From Bacilli bacterium (lineage in GTDB: Bacteria > Bacillota_I > Bacilli_A > RF39 > UBA660), in NCBI GenBank assembly GCA_028684735.1, contig JAQUFI010000030.1, positions 1 through 14,572 of the forward strand: DNA of 14,572 bases, in the 5' to 3' direction. This document shows, piece by piece, positions 14,012-14,572 of this stretch. Under the pieces are notes generated by a model. That model ran no database searches, was not told the origin of the DNA, and saw nothing but the letters and a program-made list of their open reading frames with translations. A program made the translations under genes and the position numbers. Within the stretch, counting starts at the first letter, position 1. Each line of letters opens with the position of its first letter.

Positions 14012-14012
14012 T

Positions 14013-14572
14013 ATGAGAAAACCAATTATTGGAGTCATTCTAAATGAACAGCAAACACCAATGGGAAATCATATTAGAGGTATATATAGTAATATAAATA
14101 AAGTAATTAGTGAAAATGATGGTATTGCCCTTGGAATTGCCAGTCCTCAAACTAATTCTTTTTTTAACCTTAACATTAATTCGACACCCGCCATTACTGA
14201 TGAAGAATTTGAGGATATGAAAGTATTGATTGATTGTTGTAATGGTATTATATGCCAAGGTGGAGATGATTTTTTTGACTATGATTTAAAAGTTGTGGAG
14301 TATTGCCACAAAAACGATATCCCCTTACTAGGAATCTGTTTAGGGATGCAAACGATGTCGTGCTTATTTAATGGTTATATGGAAGACATTGGAAACGATA
14401 ATCACAAACAAAAAAGCAATTATGTTCATGAAATTAAGATTAATTCTGAATCGTTGTTATTTAAGATATTAAATAAATTATCAATTAAAGTTAATAGTTC
14501 TCATCGTTTTAAAGTAACTAAAACTGATCTAAATATATCTGCTTATAGTAGTGATGGAGTTATCGAAGCTGT
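14013..14572 (+). CDS. Class I glutamine amidotransferase-like protein (peptidase C26 / PuuD type), 3'-truncated
   Basis: Partial gene of 186 visible residues starting MRKPIIGVIL and running off the contig. The nucleophile elbow GICLGMQT (Cys109) and the preceding GGDDFFDYDLKVVEYCHKNDIPLLG block identify a class I glutamine amidotransferase of the gamma-glutamyl-gamma-aminobutyrate hydrolase family. VNSSHRFKV (160-168) and DGVIEA (181-186) correspond to the family's VNSxHxQ and DGxIEA blocks. The catalytic His and Glu near the C-terminus, expected about 20 residues on, are beyond the end. Family members hydrolyse gamma-glutamyl bonds of small molecules; the substrate is unknown. The start overlaps the yneF end as TAATATG with one base between stop and ATG and no ribosome binding site, implying translational coupling. 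Confidence 0.85.
   Translation, partial: MRKPIIGVILNEQQTPMGNHIRGIYSNINKVISENDGIALGIASPQTNSFFNLNINSTPAITDEEFEDMKVLIDCCNGIICQGGDDFFDYDLKVVEYCHKNDIPLLGICLGMQTMSCLFNGYMEDIGNDNHKQKSNYVHEIKINSESLLFKILNKLSIKVNSSHRFKVTKTDLNISAYSSDGVIEA

Noticed and set aside
14040..14258. Minus-strand open frame of 72 codons
   Set aside because: It lies wholly opposite the conserved amidotransferase frame, whose motifs are unmistakable; no ribosome binding site.
1..14572. CRISPR array, insertion sequence, prophage, tRNA or rRNA
   Set aside because: I saw no spaced direct repeats, transposase or integrase motifs, or tRNA cloverleaf; the genes are ordinary chromosomal functions.

Overview
This is a 14.6-kb AT-rich piece of a low-GC Gram-positive genome, most likely an uncultured Bacilli-type bacterium (RF39/Erysipelotrichales-like, probably from a metagenome). 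The evidence is the very A/T-biased codon use, AGGAGG-type ribosome binding sites, the Bacillus-like order lexA / small SOS gene / transketolase / yneF, and a secreted peptidoglycan hydrolase, which implies a cell wall. Trp is written TGG and lspA stops at TGA, so the standard bacterial code is used, not the Mycoplasma code. The first 16 bases are an Illumina adapter tail, not genome. The contig cuts a gene at both ends. No stretch over 300 bases lacks a gene; the largest gap (3543-3773) holds two promoters on opposite strands, a candidate small RNA or attenuator, and the promoter of the large hydrolase.

Layout. 1-16 adapter; 18-1391 the C-terminal part of a RecD2-type helicase; 1453-1605 a 50-aa membrane microprotein closed by a terminator; 1676-2723 a two-gene unit (HAD hydrolase, ASCH-domain protein) ending tail to tail against a minus-strand CDP-alcohol phosphatidyltransferase (2724-3542). 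3634-3689 may encode a small structured RNA. 3774-7259 is a 1161-aa secreted GH73-type glucosaminidase with SH3b, DUF5011-like and tandem C-terminal domains. 7368-9914 carries lspA, an RluD-type pseudouridine synthase and a GluP-like rhomboid protease. 9991-10737 is an orphan soluble protein that shares a bidirectional terminator with lexA (minus, 10763-11380).

The most interesting part is the lexA divergent region (11381-11513). Two near-palindromic LexA-box candidates lie there: one overlaps the -35 of the lexA promoter, the other fills the spacer of a near-consensus promoter that drives a 48-aa single-membrane-span protein. That protein occupies the slot of yneA, the SOS division inhibitor of Bacillus, but has no LysM domain, so it may be a minimal SOS-induced division checkpoint peptide. 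It is followed by transketolase (11723-13702) and yneF (13784-14011), then by a class I glutamine amidotransferase cut by the contig end.

Regulatory style: most predicted promoters carry an extended -10 (TGnTATAAT) with a loose -35. Intrinsic terminators are compact and several overlap stop codons or sit inside the antisense neighbour gene.
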